DNA of 42,897 nucleotides from an uncultured Bacteroidales bacterium. GTDB taxonomy: Bacteria; Bacteroidota; Bacteroidia; Bacteroidales; UBA4417. The notes beneath the pieces were generated by a model. That model made no database searches and was not told the DNA's origin. It worked only from the letters and a program-made list of their open reading frames with translations. Below are positions 17,744 through 27,674 of this stretch, piece after piece. Location: contig CAIRHD010000074.1 in NCBI GenBank assembly GCA_903878265.1, positions 1 through 42,897 of the forward strand, read 5' to 3'. Every line of letters starts with the position of its first letter. The stretch's first letter is position 1. The position numbers and the translations under genes are program-made.

Positions 17744-19127
17744 TTTTATAAGGATGGGCTTCTGTATTGAAAATCACTTTGTGAAATTCCAGTTTGCCGG
17801 AATCGTCGAAAAGTAAAAAAGCATATTTTAGTGTTTCGGCAAAGAAAAAGCTTTCCATATAATCCTTTTTTTCCATCGTCCTTACATCTTGTATGGCAGT
17901 GTACGCTTCATGGGTGCGGCATGATTTTACAAGGTTTTCGAACATTTTTTTGCCCATTTCCAGATAGCGTTGATCATTTGTATATTGGTAAAGGTAATAC
18001 ACACTTTCAAAGTTTTCGGGACGAAGGATATACGAGCCATTTTCCACTTTCATGGTTTTATAATTTATTGATTCCGGTTCAACACCATTTTGCTTCCACA
18101 TCAGGTAGTTTGAATTTTGTAATGCCTCTGCCCTTTTCAGGTCGTTGTCCATGGCTAAAGTCCCGGCAAAAAAGGCATCGAGAGCACCATATTTGGTTGA
18201 TGTCCGTTTGCCGGTGTACATGTCGGACTGCCCATACCACAAAGTATCATTCGATTGATCGGCAAGGTATTTATTCACAGCCTCTATGGTTGGCTTCCAC
18301 ATGGCAGTAAGTTGTTTGTCGTTGAAAAGGATTGATCCTTTTAGCATGTACTCTAAATACGAATCGATGCAACCCGAAATATGGCTTACCGGATTGGTAA
18401 CTTTATTTGTTTCAACATTGATCCCTTCGGCAGTCAAATTGATTGGCGAGCGAAGTTCGTATAGCGCCGCCATGGCTTTCATGGCAGTATTGTAATATTC
18501 CGGATTTCCAGTGTGTTTGCTCAGCGTACCATATTCTATAAGGTAAGTGCCAATTTCGGCAGGATTTGATATTTCGCCGGATGTTGCACCTGTTTTCAGG
18601 TTTACATATCGGAATGGCATACCTGAAGGTGAATTAAACGCTTTCATCAGACGTTTGGCGAGGTCTTCGGCCAACGAGAGGAAACGGCGGTCGCCATCGA
18701 GTTCATAAGCAGAAAGCAAACCACCCAAAATACGGATGGAGACTTCAAAATTCTGCACATCCATATCTACATCGAAATCAAGGTTTTTAAAAATTAGTTC
18801 TTTGGTTTCTTTTGCTTCTTCAGTCAAATCCATCAGTATCATAGTGTCGAAAGCATCAACAGGAGTCATCAGCAGCGACTTTTTATACCAATTGTGCGGC
18901 TTTTTGCTTAAAGGTTGCAAGGCATCGTACCCCCAGGCATATTTTTTATACCCATTCCAGGCATGTAAAAATTCAGTTTTCACCCTATTGGCCATTTCCG
19001 CCTTATCGATCAATTGTGAAATGTCAATGGAGGCAGAAGCCATTTCAACGGCTTGTGAATGAGCCTGAAACGAAAAAAGGATCAGTAATGATAGCAGCAA
19101 GGCTGAAAGTGTTGATGTGGTTTTCAT
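17736..19127 (-). CDS. Glycoside hydrolase family 47 (class I alpha-mannosidase) homologue, secreted
   Basis: Signal peptide MKTTSTLSALLLSLLILFSFQAHSQA; FLHAWNGYKKYAWGYDALQPLS, TPVDAFDTMILM, VSIRILGGLLSAYELDGD, PAEIGTYLIEYGTLSKHTG, LRPENFESVYYLYQYT, MESFFFAETLKYAFLLF, VIFNTEAHPY. Confidence 0.9.
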   Translation of the reverse strand: MKTTSTLSALLLSLLILFSFQAHSQAVEMASASIDISQLIDKAEMANRVKTEFLHAWNGYKKYAWGYDALQPLSKKPHNWYKKSLLMTPVDAFDTMILMDLTEEAKETKELIFKNLDFDVDMDVQNFEVSIRILGGLLSAYELDGDRRFLSLAEDLAKRLMKAFNSPSGMPFRYVNLKTGATSGEISNPAEIGTYLIEYGTLSKHTGNPEYYNTAMKAMAALYELRSPINLTAEGINVETNKVTNPVSHISGCIDSYLEYMLKGSILFNDKQLTAMWKPTIEAVNKYLADQSNDTLWYGQSDMYTGKRTSTKYGALDAFFAGTLAMDNDLKRAEALQNSNYLMWKQNGVEPESINYKTMKVENGSYILRPENFESVYYLYQYTNDQRYLEMGKKMFENLVKSCRTHEAYTAIQDVRTMEKKDYMESFFFAETLKYAFLLFDDSGKLEFHKVIFNTEAHPYKRG

Positions 19128-19335
19128 AAAGTATTATGTTTTTAAACAGCGAAGATAGTAAGATAAAGGATATTTCTGCTATTGAGGCAAAATGAAAACC
19201 CAAAAACAAAGAAATATCACTGAGACACAAGTCTGCAAGTACACGCAAAGGATTGTTAACAACGATAGGGCGGAAATAAATAAAATTTGGCCTACTTCAG
19301 CATACAATAAATGGCACTCAGTGTGGCTCTTTGTG

Positions 19336-19513
19336 GCAAGAAATAGCTTTTTGCCATATACGTGTATTCAGGGCTTCACTCAAAGTGAAACCCTGAATAT
19401 TGCAGGCAAGCAAATACTAATTGCTATTTGGGCAAACCAGGTTTCAGGAGGGCTTGCCCAAGTTGGGCAGAAGCAAACCAGGTTTCAGGCGGGCAAATAC
19501 CCATAGGTATTTG
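19336..19513. repeat. Cluster of inverted and direct repeats (REP-like/structured intergenic element)
   Basis: Hairpin TATTCAGGGCTTCACT-caa-AGTGAAACCCTGAATA (19365-19399), TGCCCAA-g-TTGGGCA (19455-19469), CAAATACC-cata-GGTATTTG (19494-19513), and a direct repeat GCAAACCAGGTTTCAGG[A/C]GGGC. Confidence 0.85.
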
Positions 19514-19886
19514 GGGAAACTGAAAAAAACGGCAAATTAATTTTCGCAGGGCTTTTCCGAGTATGTTTTGCCGGACGCATCAGAAAAGAAGGTGCGCCCG
19601 AATTAATTTGGTACTTTTGTTCTTGTCCCAAACCTTCGGCACAAGTTCAATCTTACCTTGTAGAAATATCATGGAAATAGAACAAGAGAAACAAAATATA
19701 AATGCTGCAACAAAGCATCCGTTGATTGGAAATCATATCAGAGCAGTATGGTGCTCCTCCGAACGGAAAAATGTGTTTTTCGAAATTTAGGCATCCTGAA
19801 AGCTTTCCGAAAAGCATTTTTTGTCGTATCAACTGTCGCAAACATTTATTATCCCTGTATGTTAATAACAACAAAACATCAATAAC

Positions 19887-21113
19887 ATGAATAAGAAGAA
19901 ATATCTCATTAGCGTTTTGCTGCTTTTTGCCATGGGCACACAAGCACAGATCAAGCTTGTCGGCATGAGGGGCAACCAAGGCTCCAACTTTATGGATATT
20001 GTAAAATGGCAGGCCCTCGATCCGGCTTCGGTTACTGCATATCCGTCGCTTTTACATGCTTATTATATGGCTTCATCCGTGTTCGATGCTTACAACAGTA
20101 AGTATTATATAACAGGTATCGGCGCTTCGGCTTCAGGTTTGTTGGAGTTCAATACAGTAACTAACGAGCAGTCTCTGCTTAATTACAGCTCGTTTTCCAA
20201 TACTTCGGAAATAGATATGAGCACAGGCAAAATCTACTCCCTTTCTATAGACCAACCCGGATATATAAAGGTTAACGAGTACGATATCAATACCGGAACA
20301 GACACACTCATTGGCGAAGTTTACGATCCCGGAATTACGGGGATAGCGATGGATGCAATTGGTTTCGATTCCAATAACGGGATTATATACTATGTTGGCG
20401 ACGATGGGCAATCCATCCTGAGTTTGTTTGGCATACAAGTCCGCAACCCGGTTTTCACCTATACCAAAACGGCTTTGACAACACCGTCAGTTGGCACCAA
20501 TATGATGAGCATAAATTACGATAATGCGAACAATACCATTTATGCACTCAATTTCGAATCGAACAGTTCGGGAAGCAGCACCGGTACTTATGTGGTTGAA
20601 ATAAACAAAACCACAGGCGAGGTGGTTAACAGGGGCCAACTCCAAGGATTTCAGGGATTTTTAGTCGGGTCTTCTTCGTTTGATCAAAACTCGGGAAGCT
20701 TTTTGCTTGTAGGATACAATGGAAACCCCGATGTTCAAATGATAGTTTTCGACACTTACAACAATACCTATCAAACCGGTTTTATGCCCGACAACGTTTC
20801 GGAAATTGTGTGCGACAATTACGATTTTGCTAAAAACACTTACGTTACAACTTCCGAGACTGAACCTGAAAAAGCGACTATAAGCCTGTCGCCAAACCCA
20901 GCCAGCAACAATATTACGATAGAAAACAGCAATGCAATTCCGGGGCAAATGAAAGCAAGTATTTTCGATATTAACGGAAAGATGAAATGGCAGGACACTT
21001 TTCAGGCCGTAAACAAGACAAGTGTGGACATAAGCAATCTGCTTCCGGGTGTTTATATGTTAAAAACAGAAAGTGTCAACAGGGTTGAAAACCATAAATT
21101 TGTGGTAAGGTAG
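19887..21113 (+). CDS. Secreted beta-propeller-like protein with T9SS C-terminal sorting domain
   Basis: Signal peptide MNKKKYLISVLLLFAMGTQAQ; C-terminus ATISLSPNPASNNITIENS...VDISNLLPGVYMLKTESVNRVENHKFVVR. Confidence 0.82.
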   Translation: MNKKKYLISVLLLFAMGTQAQIKLVGMRGNQGSNFMDIVKWQALDPASVTAYPSLLHAYYMASSVFDAYNSKYYITGIGASASGLLEFNTVTNEQSLLNYSSFSNTSEIDMSTGKIYSLSIDQPGYIKVNEYDINTGTDTLIGEVYDPGITGIAMDAIGFDSNNGIIYYVGDDGQSILSLFGIQVRNPVFTYTKTALTTPSVGTNMMSINYDNANNTIYALNFESNSSGSSTGTYVVEINKTTGEVVNRGQLQGFQGFLVGSSSFDQNSGSFLLVGYNGNPDVQMIVFDTYNNTYQTGFMPDNVSEIVCDNYDFAKNTYVTTSETEPEKATISLSPNPASNNITIENSNAIPGQMKASIFDINGKMKWQDTFQAVNKTSVDISNLLPGVYMLKTESVNRVENHKFVVR

Positions 21114-21173
21114 TTTTACCTGCTTTTTTTTGAGAAATTGTTTTTAATTACAGCATAAACAGAGTGTTTTTTG

Positions 21174-21869
21174 ATGAAAAAGATTATTGTACTTACCGGC
21201 GCAGGCATAAGTGCCGAAAGCGGAATCAGCACTTTCCGTGATTCAAATGGCTTGTGGGAGCAGCACCGCATTGAGGATGTGGCCACGTTTGATGCCTGGA
21301 GGCGAAACCCTGACCTGGTGCTGGAGTTTTACAACCAAAGGCGCAAGCAATTATACGAGGTAAAACCTAACGCCGGGCATAGTGCACTGGTTAAACTTGA
21401 GAAAAAGTTTGATGTACAGATTATCACCCAAAATGTTGACGACCTGCACGAACAAGCCGGTTCCAGTCAAGTGCTCCACTTGCATGGTGAGCTAAAAAAA
21501 GTAAGGAGTACTGTTGACGAAAACCTTGTTTATACCCTCGAAGGTTGGGAGTTAAAAAAAGGCGACAAATGCGAAAAAGGTTCCCAGCTCCGTCCACACA
21601 TAGTTTGGTTTGGCGAGGCTGTGCCCATGATTGCGACCGCACAAAAACTTTCAGCAGAAGCGGATATTTATATTGTGATTGGCACTTCGCTCAATGTTTA
21701 TCCGGCTGCCGGACTTGTGTACTATGTTAAAAAAGGAACACCCGTTTACCTCATTGACCCACATGCCGAAATGCTTCCTGATGTAAAAAACCTTACCGTT
21801 TTAAGCGAAACTGCTGGAAAGGGTGTGCCAAAGCTTGTGAAACAATTGCTGGCGCAAGGAAAGGGTTGA
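21174..21869 (+). CDS. cobB: Sir2-family NAD-dependent protein deacylase
   Basis: VLTGAGISAESGISTFRDSNGLWE, ITQNVDDLHEQAGS, LHLHGEL, RPHIVWFGE, VIGTSLNVYPAAGL. Confidence 0.95.
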   Translation: MKKIIVLTGAGISAESGISTFRDSNGLWEQHRIEDVATFDAWRRNPDLVLEFYNQRRKQLYEVKPNAGHSALVKLEKKFDVQIITQNVDDLHEQAGSSQVLHLHGELKKVRSTVDENLVYTLEGWELKKGDKCEKGSQLRPHIVWFGEAVPMIATAQKLSAEADIYIVIGTSLNVYPAAGLVYYVKKGTPVYLIDPHAEMLPDVKNLTVLSETAGKGVPKLVKQLLAQGKG

Positions 21870-22285
21870 TTGCGGATGTCGGATTGAGTGAAAATCAAAT
21901 TGCTTTACTTACATCAGATAAAAATAAGGCACTAATACTTCGTAACTTGAATTTTATCAATTTTGCTTTGTTTCGCATTTTTACTTTCTACCTGTTGCCT
22001 GGTTCAGTATAATTTTGCACTTTGGGCACAAAACTTAAGGTTTCCAGCAATGGTTTTAACTTTTTTTGTGCAGGTAATTTGTGGGTTTTGTTAAATTGCC
22101 ACAATACTTAAAGCAGATAATCGTTAACTGATAAAGAATAGTTTACTAATTTGCCGCATCGAATTAAATAAACAGCCTTGCCTGATATTCAAGCTTTTCA
22201 ATTGATTTTAGCCAATACTATCAACCAGACCGAGTATCGTTTAAAGGCCAATTTTCAAACAAATCATACCATTAAAATAAAACCA

Positions 22286-23152
22286 ATGAAAACAAAACTC
22301 TTATTAGTGCTTAGCCTCTCGGTTGCAATTATTGGGACTTCTTGCGTAAGCCAGAAAAAATACAAAGCGCAGGTTTCCAGTTTCGAAACGCTCAATGCTC
22401 AATATACCAAGAAACAAGGCGATTTGAATGCTTGCGAAAACGCCAAAGCAAATTACCTTAAACAAATTGAAGATTTGAATCGGCAACTTGCCGATTTGAA
22501 CAAGGAACAGACCTACCTGAAAACCAACAATACTGTGGTTTTAAACCAGTTGGAAGCCCTTTCGGTTATTACCGGAACCCAGGCCGAAAGTATCAAAAAG
22601 TCGATGGAAAACATCGGCATGAAAGATGCCTATATACAGGGTTTGCAAACTTCGCTGGCGCAAAAAGATTCGCTCAACATGGCTTTGGTAATGAACCTTA
22701 AAGGAGCCATTGGTAACCTCGACGACAAGGATATCAACATCAAGGTGGATAAAGGCGTTGTGTTCATCGATATTTCGGACAAACTTTTGTTCAAAAGCGG
22801 AAGTTACGATGTTACCGACAAAGCTCACGAAGTACTTGGCAAAGTTGCCCTTGTGCTGAAAAACCAACCTAATATGGAATTTATGGTCGAAGGCCATACC
22901 GACAATGTTTCATTTAAAAAAGGCGATTTGCTCGACAACTGGGATTTAAGCGTAAAACGTTCCACAACCATAGTCCGCCTGCTCCAAACCAAATATGGCC
23001 TCGATCCTTCTAAAATTATTGCCGCCGGGCGCAGCGAATACCAACCGCTTACCTCAAATAGTTCGGCCGATGGAAAAGCATCCAACCGCCGCACACGGAT
23101 TGTAATCCTGCCTCAATTAGACCAGTTTTTTAAACTGCTCGAAAAGAAATAA
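22286..23152 (+). CDS. OmpA-family lipoprotein (C-terminal peptidoglycan-binding domain)
   Basis: Start at 22286 MKTKLLLVLSLSVAIIGTSC lipobox; coiled-coil; FMVEGHTDNVSFKKGDLLDNWDLSVKRSTTIVRLLQ...RSEYQPLTSNSSADGKASNRRTRIVI. Confidence 0.93.
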   Translation: MKTKLLLVLSLSVAIIGTSCVSQKKYKAQVSSFETLNAQYTKKQGDLNACENAKANYLKQIEDLNRQLADLNKEQTYLKTNNTVVLNQLEALSVITGTQAESIKKSMENIGMKDAYIQGLQTSLAQKDSLNMALVMNLKGAIGNLDDKDINIKVDKGVVFIDISDKLLFKSGSYDVTDKAHEVLGKVALVLKNQPNMEFMVEGHTDNVSFKKGDLLDNWDLSVKRSTTIVRLLQTKYGLDPSKIIAAGRSEYQPLTSNSSADGKASNRRTRIVILPQLDQFFKLLEKK

Positions 23153-23186
23153 TCCTGCCGCATTCTCAAATTATTGCCTTACATGG

Positions 23187-23230
23187 AAACCCATGCTATC
23201 CTTTTTGGATGGTGTGGGTTTTTATTTTGC
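23187..23230 (+). terminator. Probable rho-independent terminator after OmpA-like gene
   Basis: AAACCCA...ATCC-ttttt-GGAT...TGGGTTT followed by TTATTTT. Confidence 0.6.
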
Positions 23231-23333
23231 AAGAATGTGTCGAAACAATTGGTTTCGCTGAAAGAGATAGACGAAAAAATTTTTTTTTCCTGCATTTCAA
23301 TATTTTGTAACTTTGAGGTGAAGTTAAACCACT

Positions 23334-25457
23334 ATGCAATACAGGCACTTGTTCCCAATGGTAAGGATATTGCTTCCTTTTATGGCCGGGATAATAGTGT
23401 GCGTTACTATTTCGGCGGCAACAGCCATACCTTTAAGTATTTGGATCATATTTTTACTGCTCACAATTGGCTCAGGATTCATTCCGTTTCTTATAAAAAG
23501 TACCGTCAAACGATGGCTTTTCGGATTTATGTTGAGCCTATTCCTGTTTGTAAGCGGATACAATTCGGTATTGCCGCGCAAAGAAATCCTGAGACCTGAA
23601 CATTTTTCCAAAATTCAAACCAAAGGTGTATTTATTGCCACCATATCCGAACCTTTACAGGAGAAAGACCACAGTTTTAAAACAATCCTACATGTAAAAA
23701 GCCTGAAAAAAGGAAATTTAATCCTCAGAGCGGAAGGTCGAATACTGGCCTATTTTGCAAAAGATTCGTTAAAAAAACCGCCTTCCGAAGGCTGCACCAT
23801 TTTCTTTTCGGGCGATATACAGGAAATAGGGTTACCGCAAAATCCTGGCGCATTCGATTACCAAAAGTACATGGCCACCAACAATGTTTATCATCAGGTT
23901 TACCTGAATAAGCTGTCGTGGCAAACAACCGAACTTTCCAAAGGCTTTAGCATCACCCGATTGGCGCATCAGATTTCGCAAAAATTTGTGGCTATATTGA
24001 GCATCAACGGCCTAAAAGGACAGGAATTTGCAGTTGCCTCGGCTTTGATTTTAGGGCAAAACGATATGCTCGACAACGAAACGCTTCAGGCATATTCAGG
24101 TTCCGGGGTAACGCACATACTCAGTGTCTCGGGCTTGCATGTTGGTGTAATTTTTATTGTAATCAGTTTCCTGCTTGGTTTTATAAAAAATGAAGGACGC
24201 CAATTGTATTTCAAAACAAGCTTTATCCTAATAACAATTTGGGCGTATGCCTTGCTCACCGGCATGTCGCCACCGGTAATGAGGTCGGCGGCCATGTTCA
24301 CATTTATTTCGTTGGGAAATGCTAGCAAACGAAACGTGCATATAATCAATTCCTTAGCTGTTTCGGCCTTGGTTTTGTTACTTATCAACCCTTTGATGAT
24401 CAGCAATATTGGTTTCCAACTTTCGTACCTCGCCATTGTCGGGATTGTATTTATCAACAAACCAATTGCGGATCTGGTAAACCCAAAAACTAAAATCGGG
24501 GAACAAATATGGGGCTTAATAGCTGTGTCTCTTGCCGCACAAATTGCAACGGCACCGCTCACCATGCTTTATTTTCATCAATTCCCGGCCTATTTTATCC
24601 CGGCCAACCTTATTGCCATTCCGTTGTCATTTCTTGCCATTTACTTGGGTTTATCGGTTTTGGTAACTTCTGCAATCCCGGTAATAAGTAATTTTTTAGG
24701 CCTCATAACCAATTTTCTGTTGTTTGTGCTAAACTATTCGGTTGGGTTTATTGAGCGTTTGCCTTATTCGGTATTAAAGGTTACTATGGTTTTTACCAAA
24801 GAAATGATTCTGCTGTATTTCATTCTCACTTCAGTAATACTGCTGATTGCTTTCAGGAAGAAAGAAATTTTTTACATTTCCCTGGTGCTGGTTTTATTGC
24901 TGTCGGTAAGTTTTACCTTAACAGAAAACCAGCGCCAAAAGCAGCAGAAAATTGTGTTTTACTGTGCCAATAAGCAAACGGCTGTTGGGTTTGTGAGTAG
25001 GCAACAACAAGTGCTTGTGGCCGATTCCGTATTGCTGAAAGACAAAAAAGCCAATAAATTCAACCTCGATGGCGCAAAATCGCTTTATGGTTTTTCTACT
25101 GCCGTTTCGTTTGCCCTCGATACCGTTGACAGCCGTTATCAACAAGTACCGTTACAAATAAAAAACCTGCGCAACCTTGGGAATAATTTTTTGTTTTTCG
25201 ACAAGCGCATTGCTTTGGTTGACAGCATCCCAAAACCTATTGGCAATTGTTTTAAACTAAAAGTCGATTATTTGGTGATTAGGGATAACCCAAGGATTCG
25301 CATCGTCGATTTGAAGAAACTTTATCAGCCTGGATTAATCATTATTGATGGATCGAACAGTTTTTATAAAACCGAAAAATGGGTTACCGATTCCCAAAAA
25401 GCTGGATTAAAGGCATATAGCATCAAAAACCAAGGTGCTTTGGTTATTGATTTGTAG
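23334..25457 (+). CDS. comEC: ComEC/Rec2-family competence membrane protein
   Basis: ASALILGQNDMLDNETLQAYSGSGVTHILSVSGLHVGVIF and multiple TM segments; DUF4131-like N-terminus. Confidence 0.92.
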   Translation: MQYRHLFPMVRILLPFMAGIIVCVTISAATAIPLSIWIIFLLLTIGSGFIPFLIKSTVKRWLFGFMLSLFLFVSGYNSVLPRKEILRPEHFSKIQTKGVFIATISEPLQEKDHSFKTILHVKSLKKGNLILRAEGRILAYFAKDSLKKPPSEGCTIFFSGDIQEIGLPQNPGAFDYQKYMATNNVYHQVYLNKLSWQTTELSKGFSITRLAHQISQKFVAILSINGLKGQEFAVASALILGQNDMLDNETLQAYSGSGVTHILSVSGLHVGVIFIVISFLLGFIKNEGRQLYFKTSFILITIWAYALLTGMSPPVMRSAAMFTFISLGNASKRNVHIINSLAVSALVLLLINPLMISNIGFQLSYLAIVGIVFINKPIADLVNPKTKIGEQIWGLIAVSLAAQIATAPLTMLYFHQFPAYFIPANLIAIPLSFLAIYLGLSVLVTSAIPVISNFLGLITNFLLFVLNYSVGFIERLPYSVLKVTMVFTKEMILLYFILTSVILLIAFRKKEIFYISLVLVLLLSVSFTLTENQRQKQQKIVFYCANKQTAVGFVSRQQQVLVADSVLLKDKKANKFNLDGAKSLYGFSTAVSFALDTVDSRYQQVPLQIKNLRNLGNNFLFFDKRIALVDSIPKPIGNCFKLKVDYLVIRDNPRIRIVDLKKLYQPGLIIIDGSNSFYKTEKWVTDSQKAGLKAYSIKNQGALVIDL

Positions 25458-25574
25458 ATTTTGGTTCGCCATTAAAAGAAGAAAGAGCCGATTAAATCGA
25501 CCCTTTTTCGTGCCATTAATACTAATGGCAATCAGTTGTTATACGGTTGATAAACAAGTGTTTAAAGCAAAAAC

Positions 25575-27413
25575 CTACTCAACTGTTACTGATTTTGCTA
25601 AATTCCTCGGTTGATCCACATTGCAGCCACGCAACAGCGCGATATGGTATGAGAGCAATTGCAACGGAATGGTTGCAAGTAGAGGAACAAGCATTTCGTC
25701 ACATTCGGGTATTTCGATGCAATAATCAGCCAAGGCGCGCACATCTTCGTCTCCTTCGGAAACTATAGCGATAATATTGCCTCTACGTGCTTTAACTTCC
25801 ATAATATTGCTGACAACTTTTTCGTATTGTCCCCGTTTGGTGGCAATTACAACTACCGGCATTGCTTCGTCAATCAAAGCGATTGGACCGTGTTTCATTT
25901 CGGCAGCCGGATAACCTTCGGCATGTATGTAGGAGATTTCCTTCAGTTTGAGCGATCCTTCAAGAGCCACCGGGAAATTAATTCCTCTTCCTAAATACAG
26001 CGCATTGGTTGCTTTGCTGAAAACCTGTGCGATTTCCTTCACATGATCGTTGCACCTAAGCGTTTTTTCAATTTTTTCGGGAATGGCATTAAATTCGTGA
26101 AGCAAACGGTAATACCGCGAGGCTGAAATAGTGCCTTTTTTCTCGGCAAGCATAAGTGCCAGCAAGGTAAGTACCGTAACTTGAGATGTAAATGCCTTGG
26201 TGGATGCAACACCGATTTCGGGGCCGGCATGTGTATATGAACCTGCATGGGAAGCACGAGCGATTGACGAGCCAACCACATTACAAATCCCGATAATGGT
26301 AGCACCTTTCGATTTTGCCATTTCTATGGCAGCCAAAGTGTCGGCCGTTTCGCCTGATTGGGAAATGGCTATTACGATATCGTCTTCGTAAATCAAAGGG
26401 TTGCGGTAGCGGAATTCGGAAGCGTATTCAACTTCAACCGGTATGCGCGCCAGTTCCTCAATTAAATACTCACCTACAATTCCGGCATGCCACGATGTAC
26501 CACAACCTACAATTATTATACGCCTGGCGTTGAGGAATTTGCGCAAATAATCCTGTATGCCGCCCAGCACAATTATACCTTGATCCATGTGCAAGCGCCC
26601 ACGCATACTATCCTTAACGGTGCGAGGCTGCTCATAAATTTCCTTGAGCATAAAATGGTCGAAACCACCCTTTTCCAACGCGCTCAGGTTTATTTCGAGG
26701 GTTTGAACATAAGGTGTTTTTTCAACATCGGCAATAGTCCTGATTTTTAATCCCTCGGCCAGGCTGATGGAGATAACTTCCTCTTCGCCGGGATATACAA
26801 CTTGCCGGGTATATTCAACAATAGGTGCGGCATCGGATGCAATAAAAAATTCACCTTCACCTATGCCAACTACCATTGGACTGCCTTTGCGGGCTGCGAT
26901 TAGCAAATCGGGTTCATCCTGAGAAAGGATAACAATGGCATAAGCTCCAGTAACTTGTGTAAGGGCAATGCGAACGGCTTCGGCCAATTTCTGCTTTTCG
27001 TTGGCCATAATATCTTCGATAAGATACATCAACACTTCGGTATCTGTATCGCTCCTGAAAATATAACCGCGTTGCTGAAGTTCCTGTTTCAGAACATTGT
27101 AGTTCTCAATTATGCCGTTATGGATAATCGCCATTTTTTCGCTCGACGAATAATGAGGATGTGCGTTAACGTCGTTCGGTTCTCCGTGAGTGGCCCAGCG
27201 AGTATGTGCTATACCAATATTCGCTGTAACATCAATCCCTTCGAGCAGGTGATCCAATTCTGAAACTTTACCGCGAGTTTTGTAAACCTTTAGCGAGCCA
27301 TTCAACAACGCAATCCCGGCACTGTCGTAACCCCTATATTCCAGCCTATGCAATCCACCAAGTAAAATTGGGCTTGCCTGTTTCTTGCCAATGTATGCAA
27401 CTATTCCGCACAT
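25575..27413 (-). CDS. glmS: Glutamine--fructose-6-phosphate aminotransferase (isomerizing)
   Basis: MCGIVAYIGKKQA...; HTRWATHGEPNDVNAHPH; SIS domains; C-terminal NLAKSVTVE. Confidence 0.98.
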   Translation of the reverse strand: MCGIVAYIGKKQASPILLGGLHRLEYRGYDSAGIALLNGSLKVYKTRGKVSELDHLLEGIDVTANIGIAHTRWATHGEPNDVNAHPHYSSSEKMAIIHNGIIENYNVLKQELQQRGYIFRSDTDTEVLMYLIEDIMANEKQKLAEAVRIALTQVTGAYAIVILSQDEPDLLIAARKGSPMVVGIGEGEFFIASDAAPIVEYTRQVVYPGEEEVISISLAEGLKIRTIADVEKTPYVQTLEINLSALEKGGFDHFMLKEIYEQPRTVKDSMRGRLHMDQGIIVLGGIQDYLRKFLNARRIIIVGCGTSWHAGIVGEYLIEELARIPVEVEYASEFRYRNPLIYEDDIVIAISQSGETADTLAAIEMAKSKGATIIGICNVVGSSIARASHAGSYTHAGPEIGVASTKAFTSQVTVLTLLALMLAEKKGTISASRYYRLLHEFNAIPEKIEKTLRCNDHVKEIAQVFSKATNALYLGRGINFPVALEGSLKLKEISYIHAEGYPAAEMKHGPIALIDEAMPVVVIATKRGQYEKVVSNIMEVKARRGNIIAIVSEGDEDVRALADYCIEIPECDEMLVPLLATIPLQLLSYHIALLRGCNVDQPRNLAKSVTVE

Positions 27414-27674
27414 AGTAATTAGTTTATATTGTTAAGTACTTTAAAACAATCGGTTATAACTTTTTAAAGCTGATTTATTTTTAGCGGCCAAAAGTACTAA
27501 AAACTACCGGAATGTAAGGCTGTAGGCTTTATTAAAAGTCGATTTCTTTTTAGCATTTGGTTAAAACTTTGTAATCAGCAAAAAATTGAACCAGCATTAA
27601 GGCCTATTTGCAAGGATGGAAATCATGACTAAAAATACAAATAATAGTTGAATGCACCCCGCAAATTTAAAACC

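Noticed and set aside
17831-18310. + strand 159-aa ORF
   Set aside because: Antisense to the GH47 gene; low-complexity translation with no recognisable motif.
24086-24565. Minus-strand 159-aa ORF
   Set aside because: Antisense to comEC.
25478-25512. Possible bidirectional terminator between comEC and glmS
   Set aside because: Pairing GAGCCGATTAAATCGACCC is short and mismatched; not strong enough to annotate.
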